Assembly: GCA_902623735.1 (NCBI GenBank)
Contig: CACNUU010000003.1
Span: 1 to 64,000, forward strand
From: an uncultured Pelagibacteraceae bacterium
Lineage (GTDB): Bacteria; Pseudomonadota; Alphaproteobacteria; Pelagibacterales; Pelagibacteraceae
Reading direction: 5' to 3'
Length of the DNA stretch: 64,000 nt
Shown here: in pieces, positions 28,099-36,990 of the stretch
Layout: each line of letters begins with the position of its first letter
Position numbering within the stretch: the stretch's first letter is position 1
Position numbers and translations under genes: made by a program
The notes under the pieces: generated by a model
Database searches by the model: none
Seen by the model: only the letters and a program-made list of their open reading frames with translations
What the model was told of the DNA's origin: nothing

Positions 28099-28956
28099 TT
28101 GCCGATCAAACATTTATTAATCTTAATCTTTATAATGATTGCTCATGGAAGTGCTTTTCCAGTAGCAAAATTAGCTCTTAATAACTCAGTACCACCTATA
28201 CTAATGGCATCTTTGAGGATGGGTCTTGTGTTTGTAATTTTAATACCCTTTTGGAGATTTAAGATTCCAGAAAAAAAATACCTTAAATCTTTAATAGCTT
28301 TTTCTATATCTATGGGTGTTTTAGTTTATGTTTTTATGAACTTATCACTTTATTATTCATCAATTATATCCCCGATTATTCTTGGTTCTCAACTTGCTAT
28401 ACCTTTTGGAATTCTTGCAAGTGCTATAATGTTAGGGGAAAATATAAGCTCAAAGAAATGGTTATTGATATTTAGTGCATTCATAGGAATATTAATAATT
28501 TTTTTTGATCCTAAATTAGCTAATAATTTTTTGGGATTATTTTTTGCAAGTTTAATGGCACTATCTTTTGGATTATCACAGGTTTACTCAAGAGAATTAA
28601 GAAATTTAGATGTAAGCTTACTAAATGCTTTTGTGGGATTAATTGGTTTCTTGGTTTTATTGATCATTTCCTTTTTGATAGAAAAAAATACATTAACAAA
28701 TATTGTTTCTATTAATTTAGACTCATGGTTCCTGATTTCTTATCAAGCTATAGTGGTTTCTTTGGGAGCTCATTTATTAATGTTTTATTTATATAAATTT
28801 TATACAGTAGGAAAAATTTTTCCTTTTTATTCTTTATTCCCAATCTTTGGGATAATATTAACATTTCTAGTATTTGGAGAGATACCAACTTTATTGTTCA
28901 TATTAGGAGGGATTATTGTAATAACCTCAGTCTTTTTCCTTCATAAAATTAAATAA
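28099..28956 (+). CDS. EamA/DMT-family transporter
   Basis: 285 aa, about 10 TM; 'HGSAFPVAKLALNNSVPPILMASLRMGLVFV'; TTG start. Confidence 0.85.
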   Translation: MPIKHLLILIFIMIAHGSAFPVAKLALNNSVPPILMASLRMGLVFVILIPFWRFKIPEKKYLKSLIAFSISMGVLVYVFMNLSLYYSSIISPIILGSQLAIPFGILASAIMLGENISSKKWLLIFSAFIGILIIFFDPKLANNFLGLFFASLMALSFGLSQVYSRELRNLDVSLLNAFVGLIGFLVLLIISFLIEKNTLTNIVSINLDSWFLISYQAIVVSLGAHLLMFYLYKFYTVGKIFPFYSLFPIFGIILTFLVFGEIPTLLFILGGIIVITSVFFLHKIK

Positions 28957-29030
28957 TTTGCTTATTGAAAATTTATTTAAATAAGCTTTAATTTATTTTT
29001 TATAAATTGTTAACAATAAGAAGGAAAATA

Positions 29031-30212
29031 ATGAAAAAACTAATTATTGCTGCTTTTATATTCGTTTCTACTTACACAACGAATGCATTTGCAGAAATTA
29101 AAATGGGTATAATTTTAGGTTTTACTGGACCTATTGAATCTCTTACACCAGCAATGGCTGCTTCAGCTGAGCTTGCTTTTAAAGAAGCTTCAGACTCTGG
29201 TTCATTATTAGGTGGAGAAAAAATTTCAGTAATAAGAGCTGACTCAACTTGTGTTGACTCAGCAGCAGCAACAGCGGCAGCTGAAGGTGTAATTTCACAA
29301 GGTGTGGCAGCAATTATGGGTGCTGATTGTTCAGGTGTAACTGGTGCAATCGCTTCTAACGTTGCAGTGCCTAATGGTGTTGTTATGATATCACCCTCTG
29401 CAACTTCTCCAGGATTAACTACTTTAGATGACAAAGGTTATTTCTTTAGAACTGCTCCATCTGATGCTAGAGGTGGACAGATCCTTGCTGATATTACTAA
29501 AGACAGAAAAGTAAAAAGTGTTGCAATCACTTATACAAATAATGACTACGGAAAAGGTTTAGCAGATGTTTACAAAGCAGCTGTTGAAGCTCATGGTATT
29601 AAAGTAACTACTGTAACTGCTCATGAAGATGGAAAAGCAGATTACTCATCTGAAGTGGCAACTCTTGCTTCAGCAGGTGGTGATGCAGTTGCTGTAATAG
29701 GATATCTTGACCAAGGTGGAAAAGGAATTATCCAAGCTTCTTTAGACTCTGGTGCTTTTGATAAATTTATTTTATCTGATGGTATGATCGGTCAATCTTT
29801 AGTTGATGCTTTTGGAAAAGATTTAAAAAAATCTTTTGGATCAATGCCTGGTTCAACTGGTAAAGGTGCAGGTGTATTCGGTAATGTAGCTAAAGCTGCA
29901 GGTATCGACAGCTCAGGTCCTTACACAGGTGAATCTTATGATGCAGCTGCTTTGATTGTTTTAGCAATGCAAGCAGGTGGATCAGCTGATAGAGCATCAA
30001 TTGCAAAAAATGTAATGGATGTTGCTAATAGCCCTGGAACTAAAATTTACCCAGGTGAACTTAAAAAAGGTTTAGATTTATTAGCTAAAGGTAAAAAAGT
30101 TGACTACGAAGGTGCAACTGGAGTTACTTTTACTAGCGTCGGTGAAGCTGAAGGTTCTTTCTTAGAACAAGAAGTTAAAGGCGGAAAATTCAAAACTAAA
30201 AAACAAAGATAA
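29031..30212 (+). CDS. livK: Branched-chain amino-acid-type ABC substrate-binding protein
   Basis: Signal peptide 'MKKLIIAAFIFVSTYTTNAFA', 'GFTGPIESLTPAMAASAELAFKEA'. Start moved from TTG 29007 to ATG 29031 with AAGAAGG SD. Confidence 0.88.
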   Translation: MKKLIIAAFIFVSTYTTNAFAEIKMGIILGFTGPIESLTPAMAASAELAFKEASDSGSLLGGEKISVIRADSTCVDSAAATAAAEGVISQGVAAIMGADCSGVTGAIASNVAVPNGVVMISPSATSPGLTTLDDKGYFFRTAPSDARGGQILADITKDRKVKSVAITYTNNDYGKGLADVYKAAVEAHGIKVTTVTAHEDGKADYSSEVATLASAGGDAVAVIGYLDQGGKGIIQASLDSGAFDKFILSDGMIGQSLVDAFGKDLKKSFGSMPGSTGKGAGVFGNVAKAAGIDSSGPYTGESYDAAALIVLAMQAGGSADRASIAKNVMDVANSPGTKIYPGELKKGLDLLAKGKKVDYEGATGVTFTSVGEAEGSFLEQEVKGGKFKTKKQR

Positions 30213-30227
30213 TTTATCTTAAAATTT

Positions 30228-30262
30228 AAACCCCCAACATTAGTTTGTTGGGGGTTTTTTTT
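30228..30262 (+). terminator. Intrinsic terminator after the binding-protein gene
   Basis: AAACCCCCAAC-N8-GTTGGGGGTTT plus T8. Confidence 0.93.
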
Positions 30263-30332
30263 AAAAAAATAAATATTTGTCAGCCATATATAAAGCCCAA
30301 GCTATTGCAGCACCTGTAATAATATATTTCAT
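30261..30332 (-). CDS. Unannotated 23-aa hydrophobic micro-ORF (MKYIITGAAIAWALYMADKYLFF)
   Basis: ATG 30332-30330 to TAA 30263-30261, 24 in-frame codons; 4 nt after the livM stop; single-TM composition. Confidence 0.5.
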   Translation of the reverse strand: MKYIITGAAIAWALYMADKYLFF

Positions 30333-30336
30333 AATT

Positions 30337-31707
30337 TTATTTTATTTCTATTTTTTCAGGAAGTATACCTTTCGGTCTATATCTCATTATTACCAAGAGA
30401 CCAACTCCCATCATTAAAAATCTAAAATACGGAACACTCTCAATTAAATGCACTTTTAAAAAGTGTGAGTCATCTAATCCAGCAGTTGTTAAATTGATTA
30501 AGTAAAGACCAATCGGTGCCGCTTCAATCCATAAGAACCAGACTACAAAGCCTCCAAGTATTGCACCAAAATTATTTCCACTTCCTCCTATAATAACCAT
30601 CACCCAAATCAAAAAAGTATATCTTAAAGGCCTATAACTTCCTGGAGTGAACAATCCATCTTGTGTAACTAACATTGCTCCTGCAATACCAACAATGGCT
30701 GATCCTAAGACAAAAATTAATAAGTGTTGTTTAACTACATTTTTGCCCATTGCATTCGCAGCTTCTTCATTGTCTCTAATTGCTCGCATCATTCTTCCCC
30801 AGGGAGAATAAAGAGCTTTTTGAGTTAAGATTAATAGAATAATTACTACAACTAAAAATAATCCTGAGTAACAAAGTTTTACAAAAATTGAAGATCCTTC
30901 AATAACAAACTGATCTAAGGCTGCTTGTCTTTCAGCTAAGTCTGAAATTAAATTTAATTTGCTCGAGTTGAATTTTTCAACTAAATTTATAAACCAATCT
31001 GTCTGCTGTAAATTTACTTCATAAGGCGCAGGTCTTTTTAATCCAATTACATTTTTTACACCTCTTGTTAACCAATCCTCATGTTTTATAATTGCGATAA
31101 CAATTTCTGAAATAAGTAAAGTTGCTATAGCTAAATAATCTGCTCTTAATCCAAGAGCTACTTTTCCAATGACGAATGCTAATCCACCTGCAAACAAAGC
31201 TCCAACAACCCAAGAAAAAATAATTGGAAGACCTAATCCACCTAGAAAACCAGTTTTAGCTGGCTCTACATCTTCAATAGCCTCAATTCCAGGCTCTGAA
31301 ATAAATCTTATGATAATAATTCCTAAAATTATAATTGCAGCTATAATGTAAGTTCTGCTTTTTGATTTCTTATAATTTTTTAATATATATCTAACAGCCA
31401 TCACCATTGCTATTATAAGAAAAAGACTAAATAAAATATTAGATCCACCTGCACTCCAGGCTTCTTGAACTGGGTCTACTGAAATTAAAACTGCCGCCAA
31501 GCCACCTAAAGCCGTAAAACCCATTATTCCAAAGTTAATAAGACCAGCATAACCCCATTGAATATTGGCACCCATTGTCATCACTGCTGAAATAAGACAT
31601 AGATTAAATATTGATAGAGCAATATTCCAAGATTGAAATATGCCCACTAGAATAATTAATCCCATCATAATACTGTATGCAGCAATAACGTTTAAATTTT
31701 TTCTCAC
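30337..31707 (-). CDS. livM: Branched-chain amino-acid-type ABC permease (LivM)
   Basis: 'LGLRADYLAIATLLISEIV', 'AIRDNEEAANAMGKNVVKQHLLIFVLGSAIVGIAGAM'. Confidence 0.9.
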   Translation of the reverse strand: MRKNLNVIAAYSIMMGLIILVGIFQSWNIALSIFNLCLISAVMTMGANIQWGYAGLINFGIMGFTALGGLAAVLISVDPVQEAWSAGGSNILFSLFLIIAMVMAVRYILKNYKKSKSRTYIIAAIIILGIIIIRFISEPGIEAIEDVEPAKTGFLGGLGLPIIFSWVVGALFAGGLAFVIGKVALGLRADYLAIATLLISEIVIAIIKHEDWLTRGVKNVIGLKRPAPYEVNLQQTDWFINLVEKFNSSKLNLISDLAERQAALDQFVIEGSSIFVKLCYSGLFLVVVIILLILTQKALYSPWGRMMRAIRDNEEAANAMGKNVVKQHLLIFVLGSAIVGIAGAMLVTQDGLFTPGSYRPLRYTFLIWVMVIIGGSGNNFGAILGGFVVWFLWIEAAPIGLYLINLTTAGLDDSHFLKVHLIESVPYFRFLMMGVGLLVIMRYRPKGILPEKIEIK

Positions 31708-32723
31708 AGCACCTTCCCTTTAAATATACCTGATGGACGATAGAGTAATACAATGACCAGTATTGAAAAGGATACTGCAAATTTGTAATCTGTAGAGAGC
31801 AATTGCACTAGACCATCTGGCTCCATACTTTCAGGTAAAACATACATGAAAAATTTTCTATAAGCATAAGTTAACAATATTTCAGAGAAAGCAATTACAT
31901 ATCCTCCTAGAAAGGCTCCAAATGGATTACCAATGCCACCCACTATAGCTGCTGCAAATATTGGCAACATATTATTAAAGTAGGTAAATGGTTTGAAACT
32001 TTTATCTAAACCATATAAAGCACCACCAATTGTAGCAAGAATACCTGCTATAACCCAAGTTGTCATAACAATTTTTTTTGGGTCAATGCCTGATAACAAT
32101 GCCAAATCTTCGTTATCAGAATAGGCTCTCATACTTTTTCCTGTCTTAGTTCTATTCAGAAACCAAAACAGAGTTGAAACTAAAATCAATGTAACAATAA
32201 TTGTAATGACTTGAGTAGATTTAATCGCAAGACCCTCATTTAATCCTGTCATTTCTTTAAATTCGCCAGCTTTAATTAAAAATTTTTCTCCATCAAAAAA
32301 CCTTCTATCAGAAGGACCAATAATTATACGAACTACTGCTTGAGTAACAAACATTACTCCAATGCTTACCATCGCTAATTGCACAGGCGGACTTTTTTTT
32401 GTTCGGTAATATTTAAAGACAAATTTATCTATTATTAACATGTAACCAACCATAAAAATAATTGCGAAAGGAATTGCTAAAAGAGCTGTGGGAAAAACTC
32501 CAAGACTAATTCCAACAGACTGAAAATACCAAGTGAATAGGATCACAAACATTGTTCCAAAAGACATCATGTCTCCGGTAGCGAAGTTTGCAAATCGTAA
32601 AATTCCGTAAATTAAAGTTACAAAAATTGCACCAAGCGCTAATTGAGATCCATAAGCTAAAGCTGGAACAAAAATGTAATTTAATAAAAGTATAACCGCA
32701 TTTACAAAGTCCATATCAACCAC
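31704..32723 (-). CDS. livH: Branched-chain amino-acid-type ABC permease (LivH)
   Basis: 'LALGAIFVTLIYGILRFANFATGDMMSFG', 'MRAYSDNEDLALLSGIDPKKI'. Confidence 0.9.
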   Translation of the reverse strand: MVDMDFVNAVILLLNYIFVPALAYGSQLALGAIFVTLIYGILRFANFATGDMMSFGTMFVILFTWYFQSVGISLGVFPTALLAIPFAIIFMVGYMLIIDKFVFKYYRTKKSPPVQLAMVSIGVMFVTQAVVRIIIGPSDRRFFDGEKFLIKAGEFKEMTGLNEGLAIKSTQVITIIVTLILVSTLFWFLNRTKTGKSMRAYSDNEDLALLSGIDPKKIVMTTWVIAGILATIGGALYGLDKSFKPFTYFNNMLPIFAAAIVGGIGNPFGAFLGGYVIAFSEILLTYAYRKFFMYVLPESMEPDGLVQLLSTDYKFAVSFSILVIVLLYRPSGIFKGKVL

Positions 32724-33423
32724 CTAGAAAAGAGCTTCTAACTCTTGGATCATCTAATAATTCTTTTCCAGTCCCAGAATGACGGTTTTCACCTGTTACT
32801 AAAACATAACCTCTATCAGAAATATTTAATGCCTGTTTTGCATTTTGTTCAACCATCAAAATCGCAACATTAGTTCTTTTAACTTTTACTATGTGATCAA
32901 ATAATTCATCCATAACTATTGGTGAAACACCCGCTGTTGGTTCATCTAACATTAGTACAGATGGTTTGATCATTAACGCTCTTCCAAGAGCCACTTGTTG
33001 TCTTTGTCCTCCTGACAGTTCACCAACTAACTGACTTCTTTTTTCTTTTAATATTGGAAATAAATCATAAATTTCATCTATAACTGAATTAAAATCAGTA
33101 TTTATTAAAAAAGCTCCCATTTCCAAATTTTCTTCAACTGTCATACCTGCAAAAACATTTTTTGTTTGAGGCACAAATGAAATACCTTCTTTAACTCTGT
33201 CTTGTGGAGAAAGTTTTGAAATGTCTTTACCATCAATAATTACTGAGCCAGATTTCAGATTTAACAAACCTAGCATCGCTCTCATTGCGGTAGATTTTCC
33301 AGCTCCATTAGGTCCAAGGATAGATACTATTTCTCCTCTTTCAACATTTACAGAACATGAATTAATTATATTTGGTCCATTGCCATACCCACCAGTCATG
33401 TTTTTACCTTCAAAGAATGCCAT
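32716..33423 (-). CDS. livF: ABC ATP-binding protein (LivF)
   Basis: 'LGPNGAGKSTAMRAMLGLL', 'LSGGQRQQVALGRALMIKPSVLMLDEPTAG'. Confidence 0.92.
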   Translation of the reverse strand: MAFFEGKNMTGGYGNGPNIINSCSVNVERGEIVSILGPNGAGKSTAMRAMLGLLNLKSGSVIIDGKDISKLSPQDRVKEGISFVPQTKNVFAGMTVEENLEMGAFLINTDFNSVIDEIYDLFPILKEKRSQLVGELSGGQRQQVALGRALMIKPSVLMLDEPTAGVSPIVMDELFDHIVKVKRTNVAILMVEQNAKQALNISDRGYVLVTGENRHSGTGKELLDDPRVRSSFLGG

Positions 33424-33425
33424 AG

Positions 33426-34211
33426 TTAATTATCCTTTAATTTTGAACCTCTTCCTAAATAACTTTCAATAACTTTTTCATCTTTTTTTGCATCCTCAAC
33501 TGAACCTTCGAAAAGAACCGAACCTTCTGCCATTACAATTACTGGATCGCATAATCTTCCTATAAAATCCATGTCGTGTTCTATCATACAAAAAGTGTAA
33601 CCTTTTTCTTTATTGAGCTTTTGAATAGCTGTTCCTAAATCTTTTAGTAAAGTTCTATTAACACCCGCTCCTACTTCATCTAACAAAACTAATTTTGCAT
33701 CAACCATCATTGTCCGACCTAATTCTAATAATTTTTTTTGTCCACCAGATAAATTTCCTGCTAATTCATTTTTTAAATGACCAAGATTAAGAAAATTAAC
33801 AACCTCAATGGCCTTTTCTTTAATCTGACTCTCTTCTTTTGCAACTAATGAAGGTTTTAATAAAGCGTTCATTAATTTTTCTCCAGATTGGTTACCTGGA
33901 ACCATCATTAGGTTTTCTAAAACTGACAAATTTGTAAATTCATGTGCTATTTGAAAAGTTCGAAGCAATCCTTTTGAAAATAACTCGTAGGATGGAACAT
34001 CTGTAATATTTTCATTGTTGAACATAACACTTCCAGCAGAAGATTTTAAATTTCCAGCAATAAGATTAAACAATGTAGTTTTGCCAGACCCATTGGGTCC
34101 AATAATGCCTGTTATAGTTCCCTTTTTTACTTTAAGTGAGCATTCTGAAACTGCAGCCAGTCCTCCGAAATATTTTGATAAATTATTAATTTCTAAAATA
34201 TTTTCAGACAT
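33426..34211 (-). CDS. livG: ABC ATP-binding protein (LivG)
   Basis: 'IGPNGSGKTTLFNLIAGN', 'LSGGQKKLLELGRTMMVDAKLVLLDEVGAG'. Confidence 0.92.
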   Translation of the reverse strand: MSENILEINNLSKYFGGLAAVSECSLKVKKGTITGIIGPNGSGKTTLFNLIAGNLKSSAGSVMFNNENITDVPSYELFSKGLLRTFQIAHEFTNLSVLENLMMVPGNQSGEKLMNALLKPSLVAKEESQIKEKAIEVVNFLNLGHLKNELAGNLSGGQKKLLELGRTMMVDAKLVLLDEVGAGVNRTLLKDLGTAIQKLNKEKGYTFCMIEHDMDFIGRLCDPVIVMAEGSVLFEGSVEDAKKDEKVIESYLGRGSKLKDN

Positions 34212-34214
34212 TAA

Positions 34215-34982
34215 TTAATTATTTAATCTTTTGTGAATACTATTTAAAGTTTTAATCACAGATCTATAAACACCTTTTTTTTTCATTTCTTTTAAACCCT
34301 GCTCATTTAAACCTTTTGGTGTCTGAGACTCTTTAACTAAATATTTTAAGCTCTTCTTTGAATTCACTACTGCATCTTCTGATAAGGCTAAAAATAAGGA
34401 TGTTATATATTTTTGAGCATCCAATCTTTTGATTCCTTTTTTAGTCAACCAATCACTCATAACATTTAAAATCTCATAATAAGAGGCCATCATTCCTGAG
34501 GTTGACCAAAAGTTAATTGATAATTTTTCATTCTTAATCTCAACAGTTGATCCAATTTTATCGAAAAACATTTTTACTTTTTTGTTTGGAGGATAAATTG
34601 GAACTGGTCCTTTTTTTAACGATATTGGAGGTAATGGAATTGCTCTGACAATTTCAGACTTTACTTTAATCATCTTTTTTAGTTCTGGGAGTGTGATTGT
34701 AGAGATAAAACTAATTATTGTTTGATTATTCTTAAACTTTAAATCTTTGATAATTTTTCCTCCCACTACCGGGGTAACTGCCAAAAAGACCCAATTTGAA
34801 TTATTAATCACTTCTTGATTATTTTTTGCAATACTGATCCTGCTAAATTTTTTTTTAAGATTACCTGCTATTTTTCTATTTCTTGGTGAAATAATTATTT
34901 TTTTATACTTTATTTTTGAAGAACATATACCTGTAATAACTGAAGACGCTATTTTTCCAGTACCTATGAAACCAAGTATCAT
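34215..34982 (-). CDS. Pyrroline-5-carboxylate reductase-family protein (ProC-like)
   Basis: 'MILGFIGTGKIASSVITGI', 'IVRAIPLPPISLKKGPVPIYP', C-terminal helical dimerisation region. Confidence 0.75.
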   Translation of the reverse strand: MILGFIGTGKIASSVITGICSSKIKYKKIIISPRNRKIAGNLKKKFSRISIAKNNQEVINNSNWVFLAVTPVVGGKIIKDLKFKNNQTIISFISTITLPELKKMIKVKSEIVRAIPLPPISLKKGPVPIYPPNKKVKMFFDKIGSTVEIKNEKLSINFWSTSGMMASYYEILNVMSDWLTKKGIKRLDAQKYITSLFLALSEDAVVNSKKSLKYLVKESQTPKGLNEQGLKEMKKKGVYRSVIKTLNSIHKRLNN

Positions 34983-35017
34983 AATTTTTATAAATTTTAT
35001 TTATTCTTAATGATAGA

Positions 35018-35929
35018 TTAATTTTTAAAAAATGAACCCCTAATTCTCAATAGTTCTCTGCTTAAATCTTTGTTTTCTTTAAAGGGTTTTCTACCGTGTA
35101 GCCAAAAATAATTGTTTGCAACTACTGCTGATCCTACGGGTAATTTAGTTATTACTTTATTCTCACTTTCTTCTAAACAATCAGATAATTTTTGTAAAAA
35201 ATTACCTTGAGACATATTTTTAGGCTCAGGAAACTGATCTATGTATGATATTTGTGGTTTTCCATCTTTATCTTCAGAAAATACTGGGTGTTCAACTTTA
35301 TAATCTACATTCTTACTTTTGGGTGAGCCCCATAAAAAATTTTGCTTTCCAACAGGATCATTAAAAAGTTCATCACAATATTCCCAATCATCTAAATGAA
35401 GCATTGCCGTTTCTCCACCTTCAACATTTTTTTCCTCAATCTTAGTCATTAAAAGCCAATCTGTAACTTCTTTTACATATGTTCCATCAGTATGAAGGTC
35501 CATATTTGTATAAGCTTTTCTCAAATATGAGTCGCTCTTATCTTCATGCTTAACATGAAATCTTGCATAATATTTTCCAGCCATTGAATCATAATTAGGT
35601 ATTCCAATTAAATGAGATATTGCTGTTGATAATTTTACTAAGAAAGTATCATCAATATTTGCATTTTTATTTTCAGGACCAATTATAAAACAACCAGAAT
35701 TTCTATCTCTAATAATTTCGTTCATTAAAATACTTAGCTTATTTCCACTTAGATCATCTAAACTTTTGGCGATTGTAAATCTAGTGAAAGGTTTATACTC
35801 AATAGCGGTCAGGTCGAATTTCTTAAATGGAAAAATTAATTTCTCTATAGTTTCATTTTTTATTTTAATATCAATTATTCTAGAAGATATTTTATTAGGA
35901 GATATTTCAAATCCAGATATATTGTTCAT
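35018..35929 (-). CDS. glaH: Glutarate 2-hydroxylase-like Fe(II)/2-oxoglutarate dioxygenase (GlaH/CsiD)
   Basis: 303 aa; 'HLIGIPNYDSMAGKYYARFHVKHEDKSDSYLRKAYTNMDLHTDGTYVKEVTDWLLMTKI', 'YIDQFPEPKN', 'NNYFWLHGRKPF...SRELLRIRGSF' match E. coli CsiD as I recall it. Confidence 0.82.
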   Translation of the reverse strand: MNNISGFEISPNKISSRIIDIKIKNETIEKLIFPFKKFDLTAIEYKPFTRFTIAKSLDDLSGNKLSILMNEIIRDRNSGCFIIGPENKNANIDDTFLVKLSTAISHLIGIPNYDSMAGKYYARFHVKHEDKSDSYLRKAYTNMDLHTDGTYVKEVTDWLLMTKIEEKNVEGGETAMLHLDDWEYCDELFNDPVGKQNFLWGSPKSKNVDYKVEHPVFSEDKDGKPQISYIDQFPEPKNMSQGNFLQKLSDCLEESENKVITKLPVGSAVVANNYFWLHGRKPFKENKDLSRELLRIRGSFFKN

Positions 35930-35972
35930 AATTTAATTACTAATTTATATAAAACTTAGATATTTTAAAAGA

Positions 35973-36308
35973 CTAAAAAAAATTGTTTACAACACTCATT
36001 GAAATAGCTGAAAAAATTGTTGGATATACGAAATTTTTCTTAGTTATAAAAAATATTCCAAGACTAAACAAAACAACTATAAGCCTACTCAAATAGCTTG
36101 CATCTGATAAAGCGCCCACTGGAAATATGATTGTTCTGGCAATTAGAGCAGCCAGTGTTGCATAAGCTAAACAGTTAAACCATCTAAAAATTTTAGATGT
36201 TTCTTTTATCTTTATAGATGAAATCACCCCTAAAAATCTTGATAGATAAGTAGCTAATGATGTAACAATTATTGATAACAAAACACTAATTGACATTTTT
36301 TTCTCCAA
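35973..36308 (-). CDS. azlD: AzlD-family small exporter subunit
   Basis: 111 aa, 4 TM; 'ATYLSRFLGV', follows AzlC with overlap. Confidence 0.8.
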   Translation of the reverse strand: MEKKMSISVLLSIIVTSLATYLSRFLGVISSIKIKETSKIFRWFNCLAYATLAALIARTIIFPVGALSDASYLSRLIVVLFSLGIFFITKKNFVYPTIFSAISMSVVNNFF

Positions 36309-36990
36309 TTAAATATGCAATTGTTCCTGCTATAAGACCACCCAGTAAAATAGACCACTCAGGTGAAAAAAAATAAAAAACTGGGCCCAGAATTGCACCT
36401 AGAATAACTGATAAAGTAATTTGAAGTGTTTTCATTGCTCCAACCATCATGCAAGTAAAATAGATTGGGTTTAAAATTGCTAGACCCATTAGCATGTCTT
36501 TGTTTAAGTAATCTGCTAAATAAAAACCAAGGGCTGTAGCAAGAATTGATACACTCCAAGTTGCTGTGCCAATTCCAATCCAAAAATCAACCCTGTCCTT
36601 TTTTTCAACTTTTTCGTAATTACTTTTCATAATTAGCCATGCTGAGACTGCTATAAAGTGACAAGATAAATAATATTTCCACTTCGGTTGGCTTTCATCC
36701 ATCATTAAAGGAAACAACGATACCGCCATTGGATAAAGTCTAGCGTTCACAAACCAAACTGCGATAAAAATACTTAATAATGACGCTCCAATAAGAATAG
36801 ACTCAGCCATAACTAATGAGCCGGGTAAAGCATAAATTAACATTGTTGAAAAAATACTTTCTTGAATGTTAAAACCTACATTCTTAAGGAGGGCACCTAT
36901 AGCAACAAAACAACAAGCTAGGGCTATGGCTGGACTATCTGGTTTTAAAATTGATTTGTAACCTTTAAGAAATAACTCTCCTTTTATCAT
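36286..36990 (-). CDS. azlC: AzlC-family branched-chain amino-acid exporter subunit
   Basis: 'SPAIALACCFVAIGALLKNVGFNIQESIFSTMLIYALPGS', 'WFVNARLYPMAVSLFP'. Confidence 0.88.
   Translation of the reverse strand: MIKGELFLKGYKSILKPDSPAIALACCFVAIGALLKNVGFNIQESIFSTMLIYALPGSLVMAESILIGASLLSIFIAVWFVNARLYPMAVSLFPLMMDESQPKWKYYLSCHFIAVSAWLIMKSNYEKVEKKDRVDFWIGIGTATWSVSILATALGFYLADYLNKDMLMGLAILNPIYFTCMMVGAMKTLQITLSVILGAILGPVFYFFSPEWSILLGGLIAGTIAYLIGEKNVN

Noticed and set aside
29072-29434. 120-aa minus-strand ORF
   Set aside because: Antisense to the livK-like binding-protein gene; Ala-rich by complementarity.
36359-36583. 74-aa minus-strand ORF
   Set aside because: Alternative frame inside azlC.
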